A DNA stretch of 64,000 nt. Source: Rhyzopertha dominica. Lineage: Eukaryota > Arthropoda > Insecta > Coleoptera > Bostrichidae. Location: NCBI GenBank assembly GCA_025024175.1, contig QCXZ01000138.1:1550002-1614001 (forward strand). Direction: 5' to 3'. Positions within the stretch are counted from its first letter, which is position 1. Each line of letters opens with the position of its first letter. This document shows positions 1 to 10,599 of the stretch, one piece after another. The notes beneath the pieces were generated by a model that had not been told where the DNA came from, did no database searches, and saw nothing but the letters and a program-made list of their open reading frames with translations. The translations under genes were made by a program, and so were the position numbers.

Positions 1-470
1 GGCTACTGCTGAGTGGGTGAAGAAACCTGATTTTAAGCCTGGTTTTAATGGATTTACCTGTTTCGCCGATATTTAAGGCTCAGCACGAACAAGGCATGCT
101 GTAAATACCTCTAAAAGACAGAAGATTTATTTTGTCCTTTGGAGATGGAAGTATCTGTGACATTTTCGAAGGAGGCTGGAAGATAGTACGGATAAGTTGT
201 TTCTTAAGAATTTTTCCAATTTTGTTTGCGGTATCTTGAATATAAACAAGTAAAGCGGTCGATCTATAATTTAGGGCTTCGAGAGTTAGTTTGATTTTGG
301 GGTAAAGATGACTATTAAGGGCAAATTGTATCTCACGGTGATTATACCCGTTGTTGGCCAGACTGAAGCGTATTCAGAAATTGATATAGCGCGCTTAACA
401 AGAGAATTGAGGAAACAACGCTTTGTGACGTATGCTCACGAGAAGACGCATGCAAGTACCGATCTGTGCT
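1..470 (-). pseudogene. Penelope-like element, RT thumb to GIY-YIG end (partial)
   Basis: Read on the minus strand from about 470 to 1, this is the 3' part of a Penelope-like retroelement ORF cut by the window edge. The tail of the RT region (DRYLHASS at about 463-440) is followed by a linker containing NKIGKILKKQ and SQILPSPKDK, then a GIY-YIG nuclease start with IYSMPCSC and IGETGKSIKTRLK near 100-20. In PLEs this nuclease nicks the target and the RT copies RNA there. Several frame changes and stops make it a relic. Family assignment is strong; exact ends are not. Confidence 0.75.
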
Positions 471-556
471 GTGTACTCGTCTACCGGATGGTAGTTTGAG
501 CCACTCTGTCTATTGCAAAGCCACCCACACCGACCGGTACTTGCATGCGTCCTCTC
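440..556. repeat. Inverted repeat at the PLE head-to-head junction
   Basis: ACGCATGCAAGTACC at 446-460 is the exact reverse complement of 536-550, and similarity continues a few bases on both sides. Both arms encode the same PLE residues (DRYLHASS) on opposite strands, so the repeat comes from inverted duplication of coding sequence rather than from a terminal repeat. Confidence 0.7.
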
Positions 557-605
557 ATCACCATATGTCACAACAACGTGAAAATCTAGGACGATGATCT
601 TGTTG
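476..605 (+). pseudogene. Short Penelope-like RT fragment, opposite orientation
   Basis: The plus strand reads [20 protein letters not shown] and then [10 protein letters not shown], the conserved block after the PLE catalytic core. It faces the minus-strand PLE at 1-470, and the shared DRYLHASS segment lies at the junction in both. Nothing PLE-like is recognisable beyond about 605. It is either a small inverted piece of the same insertion or a second copy. Confidence 0.65.
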
Positions 606-1800
606 ATTTAGGGTTCTTCGTCGATGCCCTGTACCGGTGTTCGGTTTTTCTGGAACTTAATTTGCATTCGTTCTAAATAATAGCAATATGTCTAAAGGCT
701 AGACCTACTTCTTCGCTCTCTATCAAATTTGACGAAAAATTTTAGTCTAGGCATAGTGATAAATCAAAGGAGCTTCAGAAATACCACCACAGGTAGCTAG
801 AAAGTGTAATTTTTGCATATTTTGTTAAGAAAAAGCGAGAGAGAGAGAGAACGAGAACGAGAACCTGATAACACAAAGCAGTTCGATTTTTGTTTTAATA
901 GAATTTAATGTCTGTACCAAAATTTTTCAATTAAAACAAGTATTACTGTGTGTTCTTGTTTCTTTAGTCACTACGTCTACATGAGATCCATATACAAATA
1001 ATTGCGTGCGTTGCTCTTCAGATACGCTCACAATTAGGGTAACCATTTCGAAATTTGAAAAATCGTGACAAGAAGCAGGGCATTAAAAACAGTTAATTTG
1101 AGATGAAATTGATGGACTTGTCGAACCAGTTGTATGAAGTAAAATTGAAGACTAATTTAATACTTTTAATAGTTCAGTAGGTGCTCGTAGTATAAAAGCT
1201 CTAAAACCCATCAAGTATTTCTTTTGTAAGAAAAACTTATCCATTTTGCAAGCAATGATGATTCAGATTCTCATATTGTGGCTGAAAGAACTTAAAATTT
1301 ACTGGACTGCTGTATATAACCGGTTAATCAGTAGACATACAAGCTGATGGTCAAATTAGGAAGGATACTCAGAGAACTGCAGCAGGTAATCAAAAAAGCG
1401 TTATTATGCAATGCGGATTACCCTCTACTGAGATTCTCATGAGCACATGCCAGGATTGCGTAAATTTCCGTTTGGAATAAGCTAGGGTACTTTCCCAGTG
1501 GCAAACAGAGTTATATCCTCGGAGATGTACTACATACTCCTGCGCTTGTGCCTTTCTTCGTTTTAGACTCGACCGTGTACCAGATGAGTCCTTGTGGTAC
1601 TAGCATGTTTTCAGCATTCAGAGACCACTTCTCATTATCGGGGATATTTATTCTGTACAGTGTATTAAACATATAGTCGTGTTAATCGTTGAGAGAATAG
1701 CTTGATCTCCGTTTGGTACAGAGAGCGCCATGCGGTGCCCTCCTCCCCCAGATTTCCAGTTACTAACCCCTGCAATCTAAAGGCCGTTTTCCGGGCTTCA
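606..1800. other. AT-rich gene-free stretch with a short GA tract
   Basis: No coding block or transposon motif was recognised on either strand. A (GA)n tract runs 837-850 and continues as ACGAGA repeats to about 864. Confidence 0.5.
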
Positions 1801-1810
1801 TACTATACCC

Positions 1811-2257
1811 TTACGTGTAGAGGTTCCAGTGCCAGAAGCATCTCCATAGATGCAGTATGTAGATGTCGTTCTCATACCACCGGTTATCATAAGTCTGCCC
1901 TGCCGTTGAATTTGTCCTTACGTTGTCCTGATACTGTGTTTCGCAGTGGAGCGCCACCACACCAGAACGGCGTTTGTGATAAAAGGTCTCACAGCCCGTA
2001 CACGGCCTGTGGTTTGAGTCTCCAACTGTTTCCCCAAAGACGTCTGCACATCCACAGTATTGCACATGCCTTTCGACTAATTTTGTTAACATGACCCGCC
2101 CAAGCTGGTTTGGATCATCTGGAGACAGGTTAGTAAATAAAATGCCCTTCCATTTATTATTGTGATTTCTGACAAACGCAATACCAGTACGGCTTTGGTC
2201 GTGATTAGTGAGATCTGTATTTCCAAGTCTTCTTGATAAATAAAAAAGCGATCATCA
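1811..2257 (-). other. Long open frame, possible exon, product unknown
   Basis: On the minus strand a frame is open for about 148 codons (2257 to 1814) with ordinary amino-acid composition, for example NKWKGILFTNLSPDD and HVQYCGCADVFGETVG. Only an internal ATG (2092) is present. It is preceded by a T-rich tract ending in AAG near 2240, and its stop overlaps a GTAAGG donor-like sequence at about 1818-1813, so an internal exon is possible. I recognise no family. It may be chance in a GC-richer patch. Confidence 0.2.
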
Positions 2258-2780
2258 TGGGCGTTAGTCTCGTTTCAAGTTTTTACTTGTGAAGTTTTCT
2301 TCGAAACAGCTTGTTTCTTCAAAATAAACGTTTACTTGTTTTTGAATATGAATTAAAATGTATTGTTTTGTTAATCTTTAAAATATTGAAATAAACAAGC
2401 TAATAAGGCATCAGATGTCATTGTAAAATTCAGAATAAATTCAAACTTGTAACAGCTAAACTGCTTAGGGTCTTTAAGCTTTCAAGCTTCATTGAGTAAA
2501 AAAACCTAAAACAGAACTCAAATGTAGGAGAAAGAGTTAGCAAAATAAGAATGATAAGAAATACGAAGGCAATGAAAAAGGTAACTAACTTAACAAAAAT
2601 AAGAAAACTAATATAATAAGTCAAAATCTTACCGACCATTTATGCTTAGAGGTACATATATGAGCAGATAGCGACGCTTTAAAGTTAGTTAATTTAATGA
2701 TAAGAAATCTAAAACATTTCAGACCGTAAGAAAGTGTGTAAGTAGAAGGCATTTTCATCTCATTTTCTGCCCTTCTTAAT
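2258..2780. other. AT-rich stretch, nothing recognised
   Basis: Both strands contain only short low-complexity frames. Confidence 0.5.
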
Positions 2781-3110
2781 CTGTGGCGGCCACGTTTAAA
2801 AACAACTGCTTGAACTGCTGTCAAGGCTATCACACGGGAAATGGATTTCCTTGTACGCGAAGCTGCAACGTTACATTTTCAGTACCTCCATGTCAGAATA
2901 CCCGCAGTGGCTATTTGGAAACGGCGATCAGATCCTGCCTCAGATAACAACACAGCGGTCGTACGTTTGATGATGCATGGCGGCCACTCCAGCGCAGCTG
3001 TTATATGCAAAGTCTTATTCAACGGCAGGTTGTTTTATTGCTCATTTCATTCGAATAAAAACAGTGTGCAACACTTGAATGCACTGCCAGGGTTGGAGGG
3101 CATTTAACTG
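2780..3110. other. GC-richer block with an open frame
   Basis: The plus strand is open from 2811 to 3107, with an ATG at 2841 giving 88 residues. The protein has no recognisable domain or signal peptide. Composition is richer in GC than both flanks. It could be conserved non-coding DNA or a small exon; I cannot tell which. Confidence 0.2.
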
Positions 3111-3419
3111 TTACGTAGACGCACATACACATACACACAGGTTGTTCTGTTGCGATTGACGATTTCAACGAGCCGGTGAGTCACGTAAACGTAAGTGATG
3201 TACTGGAGTAACTGCCACCATTTGCGTTTTCTGAGGATACACTGTATTCAATTAGTGCTGCGGCGACCGTCGTGGAAGAGAGCCATGGACATTTGGACAC
3301 AATTCTCAAAATGGATATCAATTTTCTTTCTTCACAACACTCTCCACACTTCGATTTATCTAACCCAGTTTACATAAGTTGCGTTATATTTCCATATTTC
3401 ATTTAAAATCTATCTACAG

Positions 3420-3564
3420 GGTTTGCGCCACCTTTTTGTAACTACTGCCGGGCTACAACAAGCACAAAATACGGTACTGAAGGTTGCGGATCAAGTTATA
3501 GTCACGAAATGGATGGTTTTATAATAGTTTTCCAACAAATTACGGTTCTATTTTCCCTCCAAAG
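3420..3564 (+). other. Candidate internal exon with both splice sites
   Basis: A TATCTACAG acceptor ends at 3419 and an AAAG/GTAAGT donor starts at 3565. The 145-nt segment between them is open in one frame for 47 codons (NYCRATTSTKYGTEGCG near the middle; several Cys and Tyr). The boundaries are good but the peptide matches nothing I know, and short open segments between chance splice sites are common. Confidence 0.25.
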
Positions 3565-4434
3565 GTAAGTAATAACAATATTTTGCTTGCACGAAAGTAC
3601 GCAATATTACCTAAAGTACTGAGCTACTCTGTCATGAACCTCTTTTGTTGCGGTCACTAACTTTTACACATGGTTTTATAAATGCAATTATTTTCCGCAA
3701 ATTTGAAAGCCTTCGCATTCAATCTCAGTCTTTTCCCCTGCGTTAATGTTTGCACTTTTTTATAACTAGCATTGCAGCACTACAATTTAGCTGTTTACAA
3801 TTTCTAAGTTAGGAAAAAGGAAACTTCCCCGTAGAATACCCAGTAGTGCAGTTAAGGTCACTGCCACTTAATACAGATCCTAACTGTGAATTTTACCATT
3901 GCAGCAGGCTAAAAACATCTTCCAGTCCATCACAGTACAATTATTTAACATGATTACTGCAGCCACAACCTCACAAATNCGACACAACTTAAAAGTTATA
4001 TGAAACCGTGTCACTCTGTCACTCCACATCTCCAAAATTTGAGCTTTCTGCAACCTTAAAGTTGAAAACATACACTACTACGCGTTTTCTCATATTAAAA
4101 TATATCAAATAATTCGAGAATTCGACAACCGACAGGTGACAAGTATCTGTCAAATCAATAGTTGTGTTCACTTTCCTGAGAGGCGGCAAATTAATTTAAT
4201 CGATAATTTTCATTAGCACCTGGATGCATGAATCATTTATAGAAACCCTGTATAAATAAAAGCGGTCATACTATACTGTGTGTATGTATACCCTCACTAN
4301 TNTCTGCAGCCCCAAGACTCGTGATTGTAAGGGTATGATATATAGCCTATATTTCCCCATTGAGAATGAATCATTTAGGTTGGGGTGGGTGTGGTCACTG
4401 GGGAGTTATAACGGTACCTAGCAATGCAAAAATT

Positions 4435-4890
4435 GAAAATCGACGTTTCCAGAAGATCATACAATATTGTCGAAAATTAATCGCAAAGAGAAATGGAATG
4501 TTCGACTTTTCGAGAATTTCACAGAATATTCTGGAAGATTAAATAGAAATGCTCAGATGTGAGGTTTCGAGAAGTTCATAGAAAATAATAAATTTGACTG
4601 AAAACCCCCAAGTCTCATGATAGAAAAATAAAAAATCGACGTTTCGAGAAGGTCATAGAATATTTGGGAAAACTTATCAGCAGACGAAAGAACCGTGAAG
4701 TGTGGAACACTGTCGTGAAAGATGGAGAATGGTGGAGATGGCGAAAATCGACGTTTCGAGAATGTCATAGGGCATTCTATAAAAAAAGATGAAAAAGATC
4801 CCAAGTGTGGCACATTACCGTAATCGTCGCCACTTGCAGACGACGAAAATCAACGTTTCGATGTCACAGAACATTCTGGAATATTTATCT
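4435..4890 (+). repeat. Degenerate minisatellite with heat-shock-element-like sites
   Basis: About six diverged copies of a motif like AATCGACGTTTCGAGAA followed by TCATAGAATATTCTGG occur near 4435, 4505, 4563, 4631, 4743 and 4847, at irregular 60-110 bp spacing. Two copies contain a perfect three-box array GAAnnTTCnnGAA, at 4524-4536 and 4869-4881. This array is the known binding pattern of heat shock factor. Function here is untested; the repeat may belong to a transposable element ending at 5428. Confidence 0.6.
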
Positions 4891-5394
4891 CGATATTAGC
4901 AAAACTTCTAAAACTTTATTCAATTCTCCACAATGGCATATAATGTTTTACAGTACTTCAAATATTCTACACAGTTCTTCGGTAGTTACAAAATAGTATA
5001 AAGTCACATCTGAGAGGGTGAAATAAGGGATTTTTTAAACGAACTAGCTGACATAAACTAGACATGTACATCATTGTTTAGAAATTAATACACACCTTTG
5101 TAATTCTTTTGTACATTCAGTCCCTAAAGGTATTAAAAGGGAAATCAAAATTCGTTTGTGAATAATGAAATAATAAGGGAACATAAGGGTTCTATTCAGG
5201 CTTTTGGCGCGAAAGTAACACATACATATATGAATGCCTTCACTGTTGGAAATAACTTCCCTGAGGGGGTGGAAAGGACATGAGAATGGGCTTTTCATTG
5301 TTGAAAGTTGAAATATACATAGCAAATGATTAGAAATTACATTTGCTTCAAAATATCTTTACTTAGGTATTTGATGTTTGGTATATATGATCTC

Positions 5395-5429
5395 CTTCTA
5401 CGCGAGCAAAGCCACGGGCGACAGCTAGT
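5395..5429 (+). mobile_element. Possible Helitron-like 3' terminus
   Basis: ACGCGAGCAAAGCCACGGGC is followed by GACAG and CTAG/T at 5425-5429. Insect Helitron-like elements often end in a GC-rich stretch and CTAG followed by T. No helicase ORF and no convincing 5' end were found, so extent and class are uncertain. Confidence 0.35.
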
Positions 5430-6040
5430 GTAGATAATAAAAAGGCAGGTGATGCGTAGTGCTGCATATTTTAGCCTATAGTGCTGTACTGTTGTATCCA
5501 ACAACTGCTTCCATCATTTACAGTTTGTACTATGACGTGGACTAGGGGTAAGTTATCAAGGATCTTGTCACAAAAGCCAGATGACCCGGTAAAGGTTACA
5601 CGGTTGACTGCACTAATTATAACTCATAATATGCAAATTAGCGGAAATGCCAATATACTGATACAACAAGCAACTATCCAAAGACACGAACGTTATTCTA
5701 TTTTGAACTGCAATGGTTAATTAATATTATGAGAAATCTTGAGGCTAACTTTAATGGTACGTAAAGAAATAGTGTAAAAACATATATTTATTGCAGTTAA
5801 ATAAAATATTGCAGCCAAATCCCGTTTTTATTTTAATCCTCGAAGTAACTTTGAACCATCCCACACATTAAAGGCATTAAATAGTAAATACATATACATC
5901 AATTTCTGGCGTCACTTAGGATTCTAACTTGTGCCTCATTACGTATAGGTGGCGCAAAAATCCGCACTCGCTTTCCTAAACGAGTACCTTTGCTAGTAAA
6001 TTAAAGTAAATGTTCTGTTACTGATTAATTTTAATTAGAC
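5430..6040. other. AT-rich stretch, nothing recognised
   Basis: A 79-codon open frame at 5481-5720 has no recognisable features. Confidence 0.5.
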
Positions 6041-6049
6041 CTTTATTAA

Positions 6050-6890
6050 CAAATTAAATTCTGAACGTCTACTAAAACTTCTGATAAATTATCGATTTCT
6101 TGTCGGATGTATTCCTATATATATGCCAAGTTTTTTGGCTTCGATGTATAGATTCATGATTTCAGAAAACCTGAGATAGATGAGTGTGGAACAGTCAAAT
6201 CAGTCTATCTTGCGGGATACTTCAATTGGCTAAAATGAGAGATTAAGCGCCCGGAAAGGCTTGCTGTAGAATGTACTGTGTGAACTGTTGCATCATTCTG
6301 CTGGAATCTCATATACTTCGTTGATTTGTGGTAACAAAAATTCGTCTATCACGGTCTTGCAGCACTCAGCAGTTATAGCACAAGCGGTTCCAATATCTCT
6401 TCAGTAAACACTACACCAAACAGTGACCTTAAGAGAATGCAATGGTTCTTCATGGATTACATACGGATTTGTAGAGCTTCAGAAGCGATAATTTTGATTA
6501 TTCACGAATCCGCGTAGATGGAAGTGTTTCCTATCACTCATGATGATTATTATTGGAAAATTGTCTTCCTTACAATCGAGAATCCAAACGTGATTGGCAA
6601 TCTGTAGCTGACTGGCCTTCTTTAATCAAGATTCGCTGGAGATTGCACGGCTTGTCGGTGGTTGATGCTTGAGCTGCCTTTTGGACATCTCACGGCAACG
6701 ATTATCTCAAGTAACCGGCTGTTTCTGGGTCGGACAGGTCTGATACTGACACTTGAGCTAGTCTCCTGTACACGAGTAGCTAAACGCCGAAGAGTTGGTC
6801 CACTCAGTGCCACATCATGACCAGGGAATCGACGAGGATCAAGAATCACAGGTCGATTTGTCGAAAACATTAACGCAATTATTTCGCGTA
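6050..6890 (-). pseudogene. Mariner-like transposase relic
   Basis: On the minus strand, pieces of a mariner-type cut-and-paste transposase appear in order but in several frames: an N-terminal stretch (6870-6620), GFVNNQNYRF near the first catalytic region, YVIHEEPLHSLKVTVWCSVY (about 6470-6400), VIDEFLLPQINEVYEI (6350-6300), then remnants of the QQDGA and SPDL blocks and a KPKNL tail near 6115. The usual catalytic DD and D residues cannot be read in one frame. No terminal inverted repeats were identified. Confidence 0.65.
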
Positions 6891-6927
6891 CCTCAGTACA
6901 TATAAAAACTTTGAGATATGTATGCCG

Positions 6928-7085
6928 CTTTGACTTGGAATTTGACTATTCAAAAGCCCTATGGCCGTGGTAGTGCAATGACACACGTTTGACTAGTAAT
7001 CAAAAAGTCCCGGGTTTAAATCCCGGTCAAAGCTGGAAATATTAATTCATAAATGTATTTACCTGCAAAAAACTTAATGAAATCT
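6928..7085 (+). mobile_element. tRNA-derived SINE, copy 1
   Basis: A tRNA-like head has an A-box-like TGGCCGTGGTAGTGCAATG (6962-6980) and a B-box-like GGGTTTAAATCCC (7012-7024) of pol III internal promoters. A body GCTGGAAATATT... and an ATTTACCTGC segment follow. The same arrangement occurs inverted at 32360-32504, which makes this a dispersed family and not a functional tRNA. The head starts around CTTTGACTTGGAATTTGA, shared by both copies. Confidence 0.7.
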
Positions 7086-7122
7086 TCCTCGTCTTCGCTT
7101 CGCAACATGTGTCACTGTTTTA

Positions 7123-8700
7123 TTTGGTATTTACCCAGAATTCTTGAAAAACTTGGGGCCAATTGCTTTAAAATGGTTGTTATTAATCTATAATAATATT
7201 TCAGGTACATGTACTCTTCCAAGTTTGTTTCAAAAAAACCCTGGGAAACTTCCAAATGAAGCAGGAAGATATGGACTTATTGCCCTCCTGAGTGTCTGCT
7301 ACAAGTTATTAGAGAAATTTCTCTTCCAGACAATAGTACCTGTTACTGAAGACTTACTTCCGAAGGAACAAGCAGGTTTCAGGAAGAACAGAAGTTGCTG
7401 TGACCAAGTCTTGGCTCTAACAACATATGCTGAAGCTGCTTTCCAGAAACGATGGAAAACTGGAGTAGTGTTCCTAGACTTATCGGCGGCCTATGATACT
7501 GTGTGGAAAGATGGATTGATCCTATGTAATACTCTGAAATGTGGAAAGACGGTGAAGCTTATCGAACGAATGCTGTCCTAACGTCAATTCAGAGTGTTTC
7601 TGGGAGATAAAAGTAGCGAATTCAGGATTTTGAAAAATGGTTTTCCACAAGGATTGGTTCCTTCCTTCGTCTATTCTCATCCTTTACATAAGTGACCTTC
7701 CAGTAACTCAAACGAGAAAATGTATGCAGACGACATGGCATTGGCTTTGCAAAATAAACACTTTTCTGTACTTGACCAAAACCTTTCAAGAGACAACGAG
7801 ATTATGAATTGTTTTTTCAAAGCTTGGCGCTTGTGCCCTGATCCATTAAAGACAGAAGTAACTTGTTTTCATCTCAACAATCATCAATCGCTAAAATACC
7901 TTGGAGTGCCTCTAGATACGTCACTAACGTACAAGAAACATCTAGAAAAATTAGTAATAAATTACAGACTAGAAACAACATCCTGCATAAGCTTGCTGGT
8001 ACATACAAGTTGGGGTGCAAGCGCAAGCGTATGCCATACTTCTGCAACTGGCTTGCTTTATATCACTGCTGAGTACTGCTATCCTGTCTGGAAAAATTGT
8101 CATCACACAGGAAAAATTGACACTTAACTAAATACTGCAATGCGACTAATCACTGGAACAATTAAATCAACTTCATTACCTCATTGGCTTCCGATTTTTC
8201 ACACATTGCTCCTCCGGATATTCGCGGAAAGTTTGCTACATATAAAGCTTCGCAAAAATATCAATCAGCTCCTAATGAGTTTCTGATCTTCGGAGATCTG
8301 GAACTTGGCTATAACTTCCAGAAAACCTCTGTGGACAGAAGATTTCCTTCCTGCTCCTTATACCATTGAAGATGCATGGTGTTCTGTTTGGCAACTTAAG
8401 AAACATGATATATTCAATCAGCAGCTTATAGACGATCCTTAGGAAGAGGTAGCAGGAACTGGCCTCCCGAAAAAGTCTTGGGTCACTCTGAATCGCCTTC
8501 GCACTGGTAATAAGAAATGCAACTTTTTTCTTAATGAATAGGATCCATCTATCAACCCTTCTCGTGAATGTGGATATCCTCTACAAACAATTGGACATAT
8601 GGTCAATAAATGCCCCTGTAGATCATGACCTGGTGGTTTTGCGTCTATTTACCGTGAAGATGAAGGTGTTAAAGATTGACTTAAGATAATTGAGATCTAA
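7123..8700 (+). pseudogene. LINE reverse transcriptase relic, 5' truncated
   Basis: A non-LTR retrotransposon copy begins abruptly at GIYPEFLKNLGP (7126). The RT blocks follow: LLSVCYKLLEKFL, EQAGFRKNRSCCDQVLALTT, VFLDLSAAYDTVWKDGL (motif A aspartates present), a damaged NGFPQG block near 7640, and MYADDMALALQNK (motif C, 7720). Further downstream are KYLGVPLD and the C-terminal LNRLRTG...ECGYPLQTIGHMVNKCP Cys-His region at about 8490-8630. Stops and frame changes (7579, 8125, 8445) inactivate it. The style fits the Jockey/CR1 group. A relative lies at 47840-48253. Confidence 0.85.
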
Positions 8701-8749
8701 TTGGTGTTTTTCTGCGGTTTGTGCTCTATCCAGAATGACAAATGGCACC

Positions 8750-9245
8750 TTCGTCACATGCAAATCGAAATACACATAGGTTAAATCTTACGTAACCCGA
8801 ATAAGCGTTACACTGCAATCGCCGTGCACAAACGTTAAAGGCGCATGCAGTTAACCCGATGGGCCTGATATTCACGAAACGTTTCCATAATTAATTTATG
8901 CCATCGTTAGCAGTCAATTAACCCGTAATAAATATTGTTCTTCAAAGTGTAAATTATTCATAACGTCCTTCCATCGCACATGCACAAACAGCTTGGCTTA
9001 GCTTTTGAGCCATTAGGCGAACTGGCCGTCGATCGCTTAAAATATCAATACTTTTGACTTCTAGTCGTTAAATGCGTCTATCGTTCGCTGGCTCCTGCAC
9101 GATGGGTTAGTTTTTTAAGTGCCGTTTCGACTGAAACCTTCTGCACGCGGCGCTTCCTCAGGAGCTCCGGAAAATGGCAAGCGCCGACGTTGCCGCTGCT
9201 AATTTGGGTTATCCTTTACCAAACAATTGAACTATCATCGTTTGA
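8750..9245. other. GC-richer non-coding block
   Basis: This block is less AT-biased than its surroundings and has no open frame. It holds homeodomain-like AATTAATTTA and AATTAACC cores and many CpG-containing words. No transposon motif is visible. It could be a conserved non-coding element; this is inference from composition. Confidence 0.25.
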
Positions 9246-9249
9246 CATC

Positions 9250-9529
9250 AATAGATCTAAAAATCACGTGGCGGTTTTACAGCTCTTCCAGAAAAAGAAT
9301 GAGTAGTTATTACATGAGGTAAGTTTCACTTAACCGGATATGGCAGACAAACAAAATAAAAATCCATAATATTATAATACAGAAATTAAAAATGATTCTA
9401 TGACACAATTAAAAAAATGGTGCCAAGTATATAAAAATAAAATAAATAAAAGATGTGAAATAGCGAAACAGCAATATATAGTTATAGTTAAATTCATTAA
9501 ATGGATGTAACAGTCGCTTTTTATTATAT
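9250..9529. other. AT-rich stretch, nothing recognised
   Basis: Low-complexity A/T runs, no gene. Confidence 0.5.
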
Positions 9530-9716
9530 TAAAGTCTTCACAATTATGGGGAACATCGATTTCTTATGTTAAAATAACGTGTACTCTTCTTTCTTTGCCA
9601 AACTTTCGATTATTATTTCAAATCTTCGCCAGGGCTTCTATAAATATTTACAATGAAACTTAGGTATAACAACATGTAATTGAACCTTACTGAAAATGAG
9701 GTTTATAATAAGGGGC
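9530..9716 (-). repeat. PLE terminal repeat, left copy
   Basis: Reverse complement of 10413-10597 with scattered differences. On the minus strand the motif CTGGCGA, GATT...AATC and GAAAGTTT occurs at about 9630-9600, a degraded version of the core in the right copy. Confidence 0.75.
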
Positions 9717-10412
9717 CAACTAAAACGCTCCATTATTTGAAATTGGAAGTTTTGATTTCCGACAGACTACGACTTACTAAACATTTTGATTTTATTAACA
9801 TATGATTTTAATGTGTTTGAGACAATAAAGAGGTAAATATTACTTAAATTTTGTGTGTCTGTTTTTTTTTATTTATTGTATTAATATTTTTATTTATCTG
9901 GTGCATTTCTAAAACTAAACGTTTATTTGTAATGTTCTCTTTTCCAAAATTTTGATTTCATCCTAATTTATTTGATAATAATTTTCTATTACATCTTCCG
10001 CCTAATATCTGTTTTATGCAGTTCTATTCTACTAGAAAGCCACTGCGATGTTTGCCCCACATAATATCACATTTTATAGAATAGACAACATTTGATTGAT
10101 AGTTTATTGGAATTTTTTATTTTAATTTGCTAAATAGATTCGAACCTTTTTTAATATTTCTTAATGCTATCTTAATACCTTAATTTTGAAAACTTCTAAT
10201 AAATTTCATTGTCAGACCTGTAATGTTTGAAAGAGATCCGAAACAAAAAACTTGCGTGTTCTTATTTTGTGGATCATAACTTTCCTGTAGCTCCACTCTA
10301 TCTAAAACGTTTATACTATTTAAATTTTGTTGATTAATCGCAAATCTAAAATAAAAACTTCACATTTCAAATAATATACATAAAAGGAGCGTATTTTGCA
10401 CGTTTTAAACTA

Positions 10413-10597
10413 CCCCTATTATAAACCTCATTTTCAGTAAGCTTCAGTTACGTGCTGTTATACCTAAGTACCATTTTAAATGTTTATAGAAGCCCTGAAG
10501 AAGATTTGAAATAAAAATTGAAAGCTCGGCAAAGAAAGAAGNGTACACATTATTTTAACATAAGAAGTCGATATTACCCTTAATTACAAAGACTTTG
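10413..10597 (+). repeat. PLE terminal repeat, right copy
   Basis: Inverted partner of 9530-9716. On the plus strand, near 10492-10535, GCC, CTGAAGA, a weak helix, GAA, AGCT, C and GGC follow each other. This is the order of a minimal type I hammerhead in which the short GCC/GGC closes stem I. Confidence 0.7.
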
Positions 10598-10599
10598 TT

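Larger units (their letters stand above)
9530..10597 (-). mobile_element. Penelope-like element 3' end with inverted terminal repeats
   Basis: Minus-strand coding from about 10400 to 9800 is the PLE linker and GIY-YIG region: GLTMKFIRSFQN, KGSNLFSKLK, NVVYSIKCDI and, further on, KRLVLEM with INKK. It is degenerate, with stops and frame changes, and the RT is missing. The coding piece is bracketed by a repeat of about 185 bp in inverted orientation (9530-9716 and 10413-10597). PLEs are known to carry terminal repeats in direct or inverted order. Each repeat carries a hammerhead-like core (see the findings). The copy is short because its 5' coding part is lost. Confidence 0.75.

Noticed and set aside
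6961..7033. A genuine tRNA gene
   Set aside because: The cloverleaf arms are incomplete, the B box is degenerate and a second dispersed copy with the same 3' body exists; it is a SINE.
7863..8072. Second plus-strand frame within the LINE
   Set aside because: It overlaps the RT downstream of motif C and partly matches it after a frame change; not a separate gene.
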